From contig NZ_FNNI01000004.1 of assembly GCF_900106955.1 (NCBI RefSeq), positions 248,001-312,000 of the forward strand: 64,000 nucleotides of DNA. The letters are read 5' to 3'. The notes under the pieces were generated by a model. That model worked only from the letters and a program-made list of their open reading frames with translations, was not told the origin of the DNA and ran no database searches. A program made the translations under genes and the position numbers. The stretch is from Aidingimonas halophila (GTDB lineage: Bacteria > Pseudomonadota > Gammaproteobacteria > Pseudomonadales > Halomonadaceae). Positions 9,547 to 18,536 of this stretch are shown here, in pieces (the first letter of the stretch is position 1; the number at the start of each line of letters is the position of its first letter).

Positions 9547-9572
9547 CCTCCCCGGCGGCACCGCCGGGGAGG
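9547..9572 (+). promoter_or_regulatory. strong intercistronic hairpin between dctP and dctQ
   Basis: CCTCCCCGGCGG and CCGCCGGGGAGG are perfect 12-bp arms separated by only CA. No T-tract follows. It sits between the binding-protein gene and the membrane-subunit genes, where such structures commonly protect the upstream mRNA 3' end or partially terminate, giving more receptor than permease. The right arm also contains GGGGAGG, which could serve as the dctQ ribosome binding site and be masked by the stem. Confidence 0.65.
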
Positions 9573-9583
9573 TCTGATACAAG

Positions 9584-10159
9584 GTGAACACCATGGTGGA
9601 ACGCTTCCTGCGTGTCGAGTCTCATCTCACACGCCTGGCATTGTTCGTCGCCGTGTTGATGCTGGTTCTCTCGGTCGTGACAGGTTTTTACCAGGTATTG
9701 ACTCGGTTTGTCTTCAATGCGCCGTCGACCTGGTCGGAAGTGATGGCCCGCTCGACGATGATCTGGTGTGTCTTCCTGGCCATGGCACCCTGTTTTCGCG
9801 GTGGCTACATGATGGCCGTCGAGATCATCTACAAACTGGTACCGGCACGGGCGCTGATGCTGGTGGAGAGCTTTATCGGACTGGCCTGTCTCATCGTGCT
9901 GGTGATTCTGTTCTACTTCGGCATTGCGATGACAGTGCGCGTGGGCGGTCAGACATTGTCCGGACTGGGAATCTCGATCGCCTGGGCGTATGCAGCGATT
10001 CCGGTAGGTGCGGGATTTTCCCTGATTGCCTTGTGCGCCCGACTGCTGGCTCAGTTGACGGGCCGCGAGACCATTGGTCCACCGCGGGATGAAGCGGAAG
10101 AGAGCGTGACATCCGACACCACTGCCGATTCCCGGAAAGAGAGGAGGGCTCGCTCGTGA
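9584..10159 (+). CDS. dctQ: TRAP transporter small membrane subunit
   Basis: 191-residue protein with four predicted membrane spans (about residues 18-40, 52-70, 88-112 and 132-155), the usual DctQ layout. WCVFLAMAPCFRGGYMMAVEIIYKLVP contains the family pattern. The start is either the GTG given here or the ATG 9 nt later. The ribosome site is ambiguous because GGGGAGG is part of the upstream hairpin. The C-terminus is unusually charged (DEAEESVTSDTTADSRKERRARS). The stop overlaps the GTG start of dctM by 4 nt. Confidence 0.85.
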   Translation: MNTMVERFLRVESHLTRLALFVAVLMLVLSVVTGFYQVLTRFVFNAPSTWSEVMARSTMIWCVFLAMAPCFRGGYMMAVEIIYKLVPARALMLVESFIGLACLIVLVILFYFGIAMTVRVGGQTLSGLGISIAWAYAAIPVGAGFSLIALCARLLAQLTGRETIGPPRDEAEESVTSDTTADSRKERRARS

Positions 10160-11430
10160 ACGCTGCTATCGCGATCTCCCTGGTGATCCTGTTTGCACTT
10201 GGTGTCCCGATCGCCATCTCCATGGTATTGGCGTCGGTGATCGGCATCGAGTTCTTTTCACGACTGCCGCTGTTGATGGTGCCTCAACGGATGTTCGTCG
10301 GCATCGACAACTTTCCTTTGATGGCGATTCCGTTCTTCATTCTGGCGGGTAACCTGATGGCATCCGGGGGTATCTCGAAACGCCTGGTCGATCTCGCCAA
10401 ATCCATCGTCGGGGGGTTGCAGGGTGGCCTGGCCATGACCTGTGTACTGACCTGCATGATGTTCGCGGCAGTCTCGGGGTCGAGCGTGGCAACGACCTTT
10501 GCCATCGGTTCGATCCTGATTCCGGCCATGGTCAGGCACGATTATCCCAAACCGTTGGCCGCTTCGATTCAGGCATCGTCCTCGGAGCTGGGCGTGCTGA
10601 TACCGCCGTCGATTCCGTTGATCCTGTACGGTGTGAGTACCGATACGTCCATTGGACGGCTCTTCATCGCCGGTATCGGGCCGGGCCTGTTGGTCGGCGG
10701 GGCATTGCTGACCTTCCTGTATCTGTTCTGCAAGCTGAGAGGGTACGGCCTGCGCGACCGTGAGGATCGCACCGGTTTCGTATCGGCCTTCAAGCGCGCC
10801 TGGGTCGCCATGCTGATGCCGGTGATCGTGATCGGCGGCATCTATGGTGGCGTGTTCACGCCGACCGAGGCTTCGGCGGTGGCGGTGGTCTATGCCCTGG
10901 TCGTCGGTGGCCTGATCTATCGTGAACTGACGTTGCAGGATCTCTGGCCCATTCTGCGCCAGAGTGTGATCTCCACGGCCACCGTGATGTTGATCATTTC
11001 CGCCGCGGCCTTGTTCAGTTTCCTGATCAGCCGTTCGGGGCTGCCATCCCAGATTGCGGCCTGGGTGACCGAGGTCTTCGACAGTCCGGTGTCCTTCCTG
11101 CTTGCCGTCAACGTCATGCTGTTGATCATCGGCATGTTCGTCGAAACATCGGCGGCCATCCTGGTTCTTGCGCCGATATTCACGCCGATCGCCATGCAGT
11201 ACGGCATCGATCCGGTCCATTTCGGCTTGATCGTCGTCGTCAATCTGGCGCTGGGCATGTTCACGCCGCCATTGGGGGTCAACCTGTTCGCCGCATGTGC
11301 CGTGGCGAAATTGTCGATCGATCAGTTGCTCCCCTGGCTCCTGCGGTTCGTGCTGGTCGTGCTGGCATGCCTGATGGCCATCACCTACATGCCCTGGATC
11401 TCGATGGGACTGGTTGACCTCTTGTATTGA
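10156..11430 (+). CDS. dctM: TRAP transporter large permease subunit
   Basis: 424-residue DctM permease with about 12 hydrophobic segments. It carries out Na+-driven uptake of the ligand delivered by the DctP protein. Characteristic sequences are FILAGNLMASGGISKRLV, CMMFAAVSGSSVATTFAIGSI, SSSELGVLIPPSIPLILYG and the C-terminal LALGMFTPPLGVNLF. Starts with GTG inside the dctQ stop (GTGA). Complete and of normal length. Confidence 0.92.
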   Translation: MNAAIAISLVILFALGVPIAISMVLASVIGIEFFSRLPLLMVPQRMFVGIDNFPLMAIPFFILAGNLMASGGISKRLVDLAKSIVGGLQGGLAMTCVLTCMMFAAVSGSSVATTFAIGSILIPAMVRHDYPKPLAASIQASSSELGVLIPPSIPLILYGVSTDTSIGRLFIAGIGPGLLVGGALLTFLYLFCKLRGYGLRDREDRTGFVSAFKRAWVAMLMPVIVIGGIYGGVFTPTEASAVAVVYALVVGGLIYRELTLQDLWPILRQSVISTATVMLIISAAALFSFLISRSGLPSQIAAWVTEVFDSPVSFLLAVNVMLLIIGMFVETSAAILVLAPIFTPIAMQYGIDPVHFGLIVVVNLALGMFTPPLGVNLFAACAVAKLSIDQLLPWLLRFVLVVLACLMAITYMPWISMGLVDLLY

Positions 11431-11464
11431 ATGTCTTTCACCATTGTCAACGGAGGTATGATTC

Positions 11465-12925
11465 ATGAGTCGATTACCCGTCACGCCACCCTGTGCGGCG
11501 CTGATAGGTGGAGAGTGGGTCACCACACCACAGTCACTGAGTGTCGAGGCACCCTCGTCAGCCACACCACTGGCCGAGATTGCTCGTTGCCAGTCATCCC
11601 AGGTCGACGCGGCCGTCGATGCCGCGCGGCAGGCGTTCGATGGCATCCGGGGGACCTGGAGCCAATGGTCGGCGCGTCAGCGTGGCGAATGGTTGTATCG
11701 CTTTGCGGAGGCCATCGATGCCGATGCCGAGACATTGAGTACGCTGGAGTGCGCCGATACCGGCAAACCGATGCGTCAGGCCAAGGGGGATATCTCTGTC
11801 TGTGCACGTTACTTCCGTTTCTATGCCGGCGGCGCCGACAAGTTGCATGGCGAGACCATTCCCTTCGAAACCGATTATACGGTCATGACCTTGCGTGAAC
11901 CCTACGGGGTCTGTGGTCAAATCATTCCCTGGAACTATCCGGCGCAGATCTTCGGTCGCTGTATTGCTGCCGCACTGGCGGCCGGCAACACGGTCGTTCT
12001 CAAACCCGCCGAAGATGCCTGTCTGAGCGTGCTGCGCCTGGCGGAGCTGGCCATGCAGTGCGGGCTTCCCGAAGGCGTGCTCAATGTCGTTCCGGGCCTC
12101 GGCAGTGAAGCCGGTGCCGCGCTGTCGGAGCATTCACGCATCGATCACCTGTCATTCACCGGGTCGCCGGCGACCGGTACGCTGGTGACACAGGCGGCGG
12201 CGGCCAACCATGTGCCGGTGACCATGGAGCTGGGCGGCAAGTCACCGCAGATCCTGTTCGCCGATGCCGATATGGATACGGCGCTGGCCACGGTCGTCAA
12301 GGCGATCATCCAGAATGCCGGCCAGACCTGCTCTGCCGGTAGCCGACTGCTGGTCGAATCCAGTTGTTACGACCAGGTAGTGGCGGCACTGAGCGAACGT
12401 TTCTCCGCGCTTCTCTGTGATGCCGGCGAGGCGGATCCGGACTGCGGACCGCTGATCAATGCCCGTCAGCGCGCCAAGCTCGAAGACCGGCTTGCCGCCG
12501 CCAAGGCCGATGGCATCCGTGTCGCTGCCGCCGGCCAACTGGCGGAGAGTGCACCTGCCGAGGGGCATTTCGTCGTTCCCCAGATGCTGGTCGATGTTCC
12601 CGAGGGGCACCATGTGAGTTGTGAGGAACTGTTCGGGCCGGTTTTGGCCGTACAGCGCTTCAACGATGAAGACGATGCCATCCGGTTGGCGCATACCAGT
12701 GACTTCGGCCTGTGCGCCGGCATATGGACGCGTGATGGCGGCCGCCAACAGCGCTTGGCCAAGCGTATCCGCAGCGGACAGGTGTTCATCAATGACTATG
12801 GGGCGGCCGGTGGTGTCGAGTTGCCGTTCGGTGGCATGGGCCGCTCCGGCCACGGTCGCGAGAAGGGCTTCGAAGGCCTGAAAAGCTATACCCAGATCAA
12901 GACCGTCGCTATCCGGCACGGCTGA
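11465..12925 (+). CDS. NAD(P)-dependent aldehyde dehydrogenase
   Basis: 486-residue aldehyde dehydrogenase of the betaine/gamma-aminobutyraldehyde type. The cofactor domain shows IIPWNYPAQI and FTGSPATGTLV. The general base glutamate is in MELGGKSPQI, the catalytic cysteine in NAGQTCSAGSRLLVE, and the end motif GGMGRSGHGREKG. The preceding AACGGAGG is a good ribosome site. It lies in the same direction as the TRAP genes and the two dehydrogenases that follow, so a sugar-acid-derived aldehyde such as glycolaldehyde or a semialdehyde is a reasonable substrate. That is inference, since the family is broad. Confidence 0.85.
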   Translation: MSRLPVTPPCAALIGGEWVTTPQSLSVEAPSSATPLAEIARCQSSQVDAAVDAARQAFDGIRGTWSQWSARQRGEWLYRFAEAIDADAETLSTLECADTGKPMRQAKGDISVCARYFRFYAGGADKLHGETIPFETDYTVMTLREPYGVCGQIIPWNYPAQIFGRCIAAALAAGNTVVLKPAEDACLSVLRLAELAMQCGLPEGVLNVVPGLGSEAGAALSEHSRIDHLSFTGSPATGTLVTQAAAANHVPVTMELGGKSPQILFADADMDTALATVVKAIIQNAGQTCSAGSRLLVESSCYDQVVAALSERFSALLCDAGEADPDCGPLINARQRAKLEDRLAAAKADGIRVAAAGQLAESAPAEGHFVVPQMLVDVPEGHHVSCEELFGPVLAVQRFNDEDDAIRLAHTSDFGLCAGIWTRDGGRQQRLAKRIRSGQVFINDYGAAGGVELPFGGMGRSGHGREKGFEGLKSYTQIKTVAIRHG

Positions 12926-12934
12926 GGAAAGACA

Positions 12935-14011
12935 ATGACCTACAAGATTGCAGTACTCGCGGGTGACGGCATCGGCCAGGAAGTGATGCCGCAAGGCCTC
13001 AATGTGCTGGAGGCGGTGGCCAGGCGGTTTGACCTGCCACTGACGTTCGAGCATTTCGATTTTGCCAGCTGTCGTTACTACATGGAGCATGGTGTCATGC
13101 TTCCGGATGACTGGTACGAGACCCTTACCCGCTTCGATGCCATCTATTTCGGTGCGGTGGGGTGGCCGGAAACCGTACCCGATCATGTGTCTGCCTGGGG
13201 CTCGCTTCTCAAGTTCCGGCGGGCCTTCGATCAGTATGTCAATCTGCGCCCCTGCCGCCTGATGCCGGGCATAGAGAGTCCCCTCAAGGGGCGTGAACCG
13301 GGCGATATCGATTTCCTGGTGGTACGCGAGAACACCGAAGGTGAGTATTCGCAGTTGGGGGGCAAGGTATTCGAGGACACGGATCGTGAAGTCGTTCTAC
13401 AGGAAACCTTGATGACGCGCCATGGCGTCGATCGTGTCTTGAAATATGCCTTCGAACTGGCTCGGTCACGGCCACGCAAGAAGCTGACCTCGGCGACCAA
13501 ATCCAACGGGTTGTCGATTTCGATGCCTTACTGGAATGATCGCGTCAAGGCGATGAGCAGCCACTACTCGGATGTCGATGTCGATCAGTTCCATATCGAT
13601 ATCCTCACCGCCAATTTCGTGTTGCACCCCGACTGGTTCGACGTCGTCGTCGCCAGCAATCTGTTCGGTGACATCCTGTCCGATCTGGGACCGGCCTGTA
13701 CCGGAACCATCGGCATCGCTCCCTCCGGTAATATCAACCCGACCAAGCAGTATCCCAGTCTGTTCGAACCGGTTCACGGCAGTGCGCCGGATATTGCCGG
13801 TCAGGGCATCGCCAATCCGATCGGCCAGATATGGTGCGGGGCGATGATGCTGGATCACCTGGGCGAGCCGGCGGCGGCGGAAGCCATCGTCAAGGGAATC
13901 GAGGCCGTTCTCGAGCGCAGCGACCGGTCGATCGTGACGCCGGACCTGCAGGGAACGGGGTCCACGGAGACGCTGGGGAATGCGATCGTCGATGCCGTGT
14001 CAGTCGGTTGA
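12935..14011 (+). CDS. tartrate dehydrogenase/decarboxylase-like enzyme
   Basis: 358-residue member of the isocitrate/isopropylmalate dehydrogenase superfamily, subgroup of tartrate dehydrogenase and D-malate dehydrogenase. Motifs include AVLAGDGIGQEVMPQG, NLRPCRLMPGIESPL with substrate arginines, FLVVRENTEGEYS, and NLFGDILSDLGPACTGTIGIAPSGNINP with the metal-binding aspartates. EPVHGSAPDIAGQGIANP is the NAD site. These enzymes oxidatively decarboxylate or oxidise 2-hydroxy-dicarboxylates. Starts 9 nt after the aldehyde dehydrogenase stop, so the two are co-transcribed. Choice between tartrate and D-malate as substrate cannot be made from sequence. Confidence 0.85.
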   Translation: MTYKIAVLAGDGIGQEVMPQGLNVLEAVARRFDLPLTFEHFDFASCRYYMEHGVMLPDDWYETLTRFDAIYFGAVGWPETVPDHVSAWGSLLKFRRAFDQYVNLRPCRLMPGIESPLKGREPGDIDFLVVRENTEGEYSQLGGKVFEDTDREVVLQETLMTRHGVDRVLKYAFELARSRPRKKLTSATKSNGLSISMPYWNDRVKAMSSHYSDVDVDQFHIDILTANFVLHPDWFDVVVASNLFGDILSDLGPACTGTIGIAPSGNINPTKQYPSLFEPVHGSAPDIAGQGIANPIGQIWCGAMMLDHLGEPAAAEAIVKGIEAVLERSDRSIVTPDLQGTGSTETLGNAIVDAVSVG

Positions 14012-14041
14012 CCGCATGAATGCGAAACGTAAGGAGGTGAC

Positions 14042-14926
14042 ATGATGAGCAGACAATACCGGGTCGGCATGATCGGCGTGGGCCTCATGGGGCATGGCAT
14101 TGCCAGCAACATTCTGCGGGCAGGGAATGAATTGCGGTTCCTCGATCATCCCGGCAACCAGCCGGTGGATGACCTGTTGGCTGCGGGGGCGTCTCGCCTT
14201 GCAACGGCACGGGAGGTGGCCGAGACATCGGACGTGATCATTCTCTGCGTGACCGGTACGCCCCAGGTGGAAAGCGTGCTTTTCGATCAGGACGGTGTCC
14301 TGGAAGGCTTATCCCCGGACACGATCGTGATCGATTGTTCAACGGCCATTCCCCGCTCCACGCAGACCATTGCCGGCAAGGTCGAAGCCGCCGGCGGCCG
14401 TTTCCTGGATGCCGCCATGACGCGGACTCCCAAGGAGGCGGCCGAAGGGCGGCTGAACCTGATCGTGGGGGCCACGGGGGATCTGTTCCAGGACGTCCGC
14501 CCGCTGCTGGAGAGTTTCTCCGAGCATATTACCCATGGCGGTCCGGTCAGTTCCGGACATAAGCTCAAATTGCTGCACAATTATGTCTCATTGGGCTTCA
14601 CGGCCGTCCTCGCCGAAGCGGCGGCGGCCTCGCGCCAGGCCGGTATCGACGACGATGTCTTCCTCGAGGTCCTGGGCAATGGTGGCGGTGGTGGCGTCGT
14701 GCTGGAGCGGTTACGACCGTTCATCAACGACGCTGACCCGTCGGGGTTCCGTTTCAGCCTGTCCAACAGCCTCAAGGATGTCGGCTATTACAATGCCATG
14801 GCCGGTGATGTCGGCGCCTCGCACCAGGTCGCCGAGGCGATCGAAGCGCTCTATAGCCAGGTCAATGACCAGGGGGAGGGCGACCGCCTGGTACCGGAGT
14901 TGATCAGTTTGCTGGGTGAGCGCTGA
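14042..14926 (+). CDS. NAD(P)-dependent beta-hydroxyacid dehydrogenase (3-hydroxyisobutyrate dehydrogenase family)
   Basis: 294-residue oxidoreductase of the 6-phosphogluconate/3-hydroxyisobutyrate dehydrogenase superfamily. The Rossmann motif GMIGVGLMGHGIA is near residue 8, the substrate motif FLDAAMTRTPKEAAEGRL is atypical (usually DAPVSGG), and the catalytic lysine is in SGHKLKLLHNYVSLG. NGGGGGVVLERL replaces the usual glycine-serine loop. It is a paralogue of LtnD in the same cluster but clearly diverged, so a different acid is expected. The first ATG is very close to the AAGGAGGTGA ribosome site; the second ATG at 14045 may be the true start. Last gene of the plus-strand operon. Confidence 0.83.
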   Translation: MMSRQYRVGMIGVGLMGHGIASNILRAGNELRFLDHPGNQPVDDLLAAGASRLATAREVAETSDVIILCVTGTPQVESVLFDQDGVLEGLSPDTIVIDCSTAIPRSTQTIAGKVEAAGGRFLDAAMTRTPKEAAEGRLNLIVGATGDLFQDVRPLLESFSEHITHGGPVSSGHKLKLLHNYVSLGFTAVLAEAAAASRQAGIDDDVFLEVLGNGGGGGVVLERLRPFINDADPSGFRFSLSNSLKDVGYYNAMAGDVGASHQVAEAIEALYSQVNDQGEGDRLVPELISLLGER

Positions 14927-14934
14927 GCCGTCGC

Positions 14935-16272
14935 TCAAGCGATATCGGCTTTGCGGATCTTGTCGAAATAGCTGTCACCGCCGATCTGTCCGCCTTTGAA
15001 GGCAATCTCCAATCCATCGAAGGCGGGATCGTCACTGTAGGCCGTACAGAGTGGCGATCCCGGCGTTTCCGGCAGAGGAAGCCGTGTCGTCAGGGCCTGA
15101 ATGTCCAGTTGCCGGATGGCATGACTCGAGGTATCCCCCCCGGCGACCACGACGCGGGTGAGTCGTTCGCGACGCACGATCTCCCGCATCAGGTAGCCGA
15201 GTTGCTGGCCCAGTTGATGGCGAGTTGTCGACGATAACGCCTCGTGATGACTGTCCGGTCCCAGCGCCGTGTAGAGTACCACGCTGCGACCGGCCTGCAG
15301 CGCAGTGAACGCCTCGGCCAGTACCGCGTCGCGCTCGGCGCTGGCGACAGTCTCGTCGGTCAGGCTCTCGACATCGAGCTTGATGCCATGGAAGCCATCC
15401 GCCTGTGCCTGCCGGATCTGCCGGGCGGTGGTTTCCGAACAGCTACCGGAGACGACGGCGATCCGTTCCACGGGCCCCGGGTTACTGAAGCGGGGAGCCT
15501 TACCGATGATGCCCTGTCGTCGCCACTCCGCGAGCAGGGCGTATTCCACGCCTGACGAGCCGACAATGAAGCTTCCCGTGCTTGGTCGGGTGCGCCATAG
15601 CTGGCGTCCCACCGATGCTTGGCCGGTTTCATCGAGCACATCGAAGAGCAAGGCGTCATGCTGTTGTCGTTGGGTGTCGACCCGGGCATCGATATCGCTC
15701 ATTCCCAGCGCGATGACATCCACCAGGCCGATGTCCAGTGACGTCTGGCGGGCGAGGTGACGACGCAGGTCGGCTTCGTCCATGGGAGTGACCGGGTGGC
15801 GGGACATGACCGGGTGGCGATCGATGCGGTACACCTCACCCCTGGCGGCGGCGAACAGGTGACCGAACGCGGTGTAGCGTTTCATCTGAGGAACGCCGAC
15901 GACGATCGAGGCGCAATGCCGGTCGTGAAGCTCTCGCCCGATCTCCAACGCGCAACCGATATTTCCGACTTCCGGGGCACTGTCGAAGGTCGAACAGGTC
16001 TTGTAGTGACAGAGTGAGGCACCACGTGCGCGAAGCCATGTCAGCGCAGGGGCCAGGTGTTGCCGCATCCAGGCAGGTGATTCGCTGCGGCTGGTGCCCG
16101 CCAGGCCGATGGCACGGTAGTCTGCGAAGCGGGCCAGCTGCGCATCATCGGGTATCTGGGTGAACAAGACGGCCGGTACCCCCTGACTGCTCAAGGCTTC
16201 CAGCACATCCGTGGAACCGGTCAGGTCGTCGCCGTAGTAACTGATCAGCGGCGCGTCGGGAGTGACTGACAT
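14935..16272 (-). CDS. oiaK: 3-oxoisoapionate kinase (DUF1537 family)
   Basis: 445-residue DUF1537 kinase, paralogue of the OtnK encoded in the same island. The N-terminal domain begins ISYYGDDLTGSTDVLEALSSQG and contains HYKTCSTFDSAPEVGNIG. The C-terminal domain contains VSGSCSETTARQ, VVAGGDTSSHAI and IAFKGGQIGGDSYF. The start is the ATG that overlaps the TAA of the RuBisCO-like gene (TAATG); a longer frame reading upstream is antisense noise. The linkage kinase-RLP-ApnO matches the described D-apionate route, in which this enzyme makes 3-oxoisoapionate 4-phosphate. Its specificity is inferred from that linkage. Confidence 0.87.
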   Translation of the reverse strand: MSVTPDAPLISYYGDDLTGSTDVLEALSSQGVPAVLFTQIPDDAQLARFADYRAIGLAGTSRSESPAWMRQHLAPALTWLRARGASLCHYKTCSTFDSAPEVGNIGCALEIGRELHDRHCASIVVGVPQMKRYTAFGHLFAAARGEVYRIDRHPVMSRHPVTPMDEADLRRHLARQTSLDIGLVDVIALGMSDIDARVDTQRQQHDALLFDVLDETGQASVGRQLWRTRPSTGSFIVGSSGVEYALLAEWRRQGIIGKAPRFSNPGPVERIAVVSGSCSETTARQIRQAQADGFHGIKLDVESLTDETVASAERDAVLAEAFTALQAGRSVVLYTALGPDSHHEALSSTTRHQLGQQLGYLMREIVRRERLTRVVVAGGDTSSHAIRQLDIQALTTRLPLPETPGSPLCTAYSDDPAFDGLEIAFKGGQIGGDSYFDKIRKADIA

Positions 16273-17537
16273 TAGCGGAATGCCTCCAGTGCCTGGGCGA
16301 GTTCGGGATGGTCGATGGCATGGTCGTCCAGTGTGATGCCGGCAACGGCGGCGTCCCAAGCCTGGCGCAGACTGCGTACCCCGGCACCGATGCCGCCCGG
16401 GTGCGCCATGATGCCGCCCCCGGCACAGAAGATCAGATCGGTGCTGCCGATGGCCTGGTAGGTATCGACGGCCTGGTCGGCGGTCTGCCCCGACGAGAAT
16501 ACCGGCATGACCTCGCAGCCCGGTGTCGGGGGATCGAACATCGGCGTCAGGCAACTGCGGGCGCTGGCGATCACGCTGGCGTCGTCCTCGGTGAACTTGT
16601 TGCGCAGTCCATTGACGTGGAGATGATCGACCCCGGCCAGACGCCAGAGTTTCTGGTACGCGATGTAACTCATGCCGATATAGGGCGAACGGCTGAACAG
16701 GCCCCATCCCGCTCGGTGGCCATGCAAGGCCAACCGGCAGTGGCGGCGCAGGTGGGCTACGCCCGAGAGTCCGACGCTCTGGATAGCCACCATCACGCAC
16801 GTGCCGCCGGCAGCGGCAACATAGTCGTGATTTTCAATCATCTCATCGATGTCGCCGGTGATATTGAAGGCGTACATCACTTGACGACCGGTGCGTTCGG
16901 CATGCTCGCGAATGATTGGCATCACCGCATCGACACGGGACTTCAGCGGGTTGTGTGGACCGTTGGACTGCAGCTCGTCATCCTTGATGAAATCGATTCC
17001 CCCCTCGACCAACTGCCTGACCGTTTCCGCGGTCGCTTGAGGAGATAACCCCACGCTGGGTTTGATGATGGTGCCGATCAGGGGACGATCGGGGACGCCG
17101 CTCAACTGACGGGTGCCGGCGATACCGAACTGAGGACTTGGATAACGTCGGGCGAAGTCGGTCGGCAGTGTCAGATCGAGTAACTTGAGCGCTGAAAACT
17201 CCTTGAGCTCGAACAGGTTGCCGGCCACGGTCGAAAGCAGGTTGGGCAGCGAGGGGCCGAAATTGGCCATCGGCCAGGACAGGGTGACCTTGGCACGCTG
17301 GTAAAGCGGCGTGCCGTCCCGTGCTTTCGGTGGGCGAATGGGAAGTGACGGGACATCGACACTGTCCAGCCGCTCGATATGTTCGACCACGGCACCGTGA
17401 TTGGCGCGCAGGTCATCGGTTTCACTCGCCAGGCGGGTAAACGTGCCGGAAGATTGCTCGCCGGCCATGACGTCAATCGCCTGTTCGACCGGATAGGGCG
17501 TCTCGATGAAGTAACTGGCGTGGATACGCTCACTCAT
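16272..17537 (-). CDS. oiaX: RuBisCO-like protein, 3-oxoisoapionate-4-phosphate transcarboxylase/hydrolase type
   Basis: 421-residue form IV RuBisCO-like protein. It retains the superfamily active-site elements: GTIIKPSVGLSP (lysine of the first loop) and GGIDFIKDDELQ, containing the lysine that is carbamylated and the metal-binding Asp and Glu. AGGGIMAHPGGIGAG forms the C-terminal phosphate loop. The N-terminal domain (SYFIETPYPVEQAID) is also RuBisCO-like. In the characterised apiose/apionate pathway the RLP splits 3-oxoisoapionate 4-phosphate into 3-phosphoglycerate and glycolate by an internal carboxyl transfer. It is placed between apnO and oiaK, 12 nt after apnO. It does not fix CO2. 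Confidence 0.88.
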   Translation of the reverse strand: MSERIHASYFIETPYPVEQAIDVMAGEQSSGTFTRLASETDDLRANHGAVVEHIERLDSVDVPSLPIRPPKARDGTPLYQRAKVTLSWPMANFGPSLPNLLSTVAGNLFELKEFSALKLLDLTLPTDFARRYPSPQFGIAGTRQLSGVPDRPLIGTIIKPSVGLSPQATAETVRQLVEGGIDFIKDDELQSNGPHNPLKSRVDAVMPIIREHAERTGRQVMYAFNITGDIDEMIENHDYVAAAGGTCVMVAIQSVGLSGVAHLRRHCRLALHGHRAGWGLFSRSPYIGMSYIAYQKLWRLAGVDHLHVNGLRNKFTEDDASVIASARSCLTPMFDPPTPGCEVMPVFSSGQTADQAVDTYQAIGSTDLIFCAGGGIMAHPGGIGAGVRSLRQAWDAAVAGITLDDHAIDHPELAQALEAFR

Positions 17538-17549
17538 GGCACGTCTCGT

Positions 17550-18377
17550 TCAGGTGATTCGCTGGATACTGGCGGCGATTTCCTCAGGTTCGAATACGCG
17601 CTTCCAGTCATCGCGCATCAGCATCGGTTTGCCGTTTTCGATCGCCTTGTTGCAGGCATCCGAGAAGACGCCGGGCTGCTCGTCGAAGGTGACCGCGCCC
17701 AGAATGTTCATGTGGCCAAGTAGAAAATCACGGGCGCACTGCTCGGACACCCCGCGCTTCACGACTTCATCCATGGCGTCCCGCATTACCGCCAGCAGGG
17801 TGGCGCAAACCGTTTCCGACAGTCCCGGTTCGAGCAGCGCCATCTGCTCCACCGACACTCGGTGGGCCCGATCGACAGGGGCATATATGGTCCTGGCGAT
17901 CGACTCGCCCAGATCGAAATGGCGTTCATCGCCTTGCATCAGGGCGCTGACGATGTGCTGGACCGCCTTATCGCCACCGAAGAAATCCCGCTTCGCCTCC
18001 AGGTCGGTTTCGTCATTGAAGATCGAGGGGTGGCAGGGGTGAGTCACGAAATAGATCAGGTCGTCACGCTCGGGCAAGTGGCCGGCAAACGGCGCAGCAG
18101 CATCCAGAGCGATCACCATGGTGCCGCTGGCGAGATTGGGCGAGAGTTGGTGGGCGATCTTGCCGATCAGAGTATCGGGCACGGCCAGGATGACGACGTC
18201 GACTCCATCGATCGCGGTCTCGGTGTCGACGCAATCGATGTCGAGCGCCTGTTTCAGGCGTTGACGGCCTTCGTTGCTCACTTCGACATGGCGCACCTGA
18301 AACGTGGAATCCTTGAGGTTGCGGGACAAGCGGAACCCCATTTTTCCGCCGGCGCCGATCAATGCAATGCTAGTCAT
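17550..18377 (-). CDS. apnO: D-apionate oxidoisomerase
   Basis: 275-residue NAD-binding protein with a phosphogluconate-dehydrogenase-like C-terminal domain, matching the ApnO type. The nucleotide-binding motif IALIGAGGKMGFRL is at the N-terminus. DAAAPFAGHLPERDDLIYFVTHPCHPSIFNDET and VEQMALLEPGLSETVCATLL are distinctive of this small family. It would oxidise and isomerise D-apionate to 3-oxoisoapionate. The ATG shown is preferred over upstream in-frame starts that would extend into the promoter region. First gene of the minus-strand operon apnO-oiaX-oiaK and divergent from a GntR-type regulator. Confidence 0.85.
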   Translation of the reverse strand: MTSIALIGAGGKMGFRLSRNLKDSTFQVRHVEVSNEGRQRLKQALDIDCVDTETAIDGVDVVILAVPDTLIGKIAHQLSPNLASGTMVIALDAAAPFAGHLPERDDLIYFVTHPCHPSIFNDETDLEAKRDFFGGDKAVQHIVSALMQGDERHFDLGESIARTIYAPVDRAHRVSVEQMALLEPGLSETVCATLLAVMRDAMDEVVKRGVSEQCARDFLLGHMNILGAVTFDEQPGVFSDACNKAIENGKPMLMRDDWKRVFEPEEIAASIQRIT

Positions 18378-18420
18378 TGTGACTCTGCCTCTTCGTATGG
18401 CGAGAAATTGTGATACAACT

Positions 18421-18450
18421 GGTATAATGACATAATAAGTAGACCATACC
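18421..18450. promoter_or_regulatory. possible GntR/FadR-type operator between apnO and its regulator
   Basis: GGTAT at the left edge and ATACC at the right edge are inverted, 20 bp apart, in an AT-rich stretch within the 159-bp divergent gap. GGTATA-type half sites are known for NanR-like members of the FadR subfamily. The arrangement is weak, and an overlapping -10-like TATAAT is also present, so this may simply be a promoter. Confidence 0.3.
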
Positions 18451-18536
18451 GTCAAACACACTTTGGTCGTAGACGTATCGCCTCATGGCCAATGGTGGAT
18501 ATGCTGCCTGCCAGTGTTACCGAGGAAGGCTCAGTC

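Noticed and set aside
10258-11646. 462-codon frame antisense to dctM
   Set aside because: Rich in His, Gln, Asp and Arg without hydrophobic core, typical for the antisense of a membrane protein gene.
16273-16800. N-terminal extension of the oiaK frame into oiaX
   Set aside because: It would run inside the RuBisCO-like gene; the TAATG-coupled start gives the normal family length.
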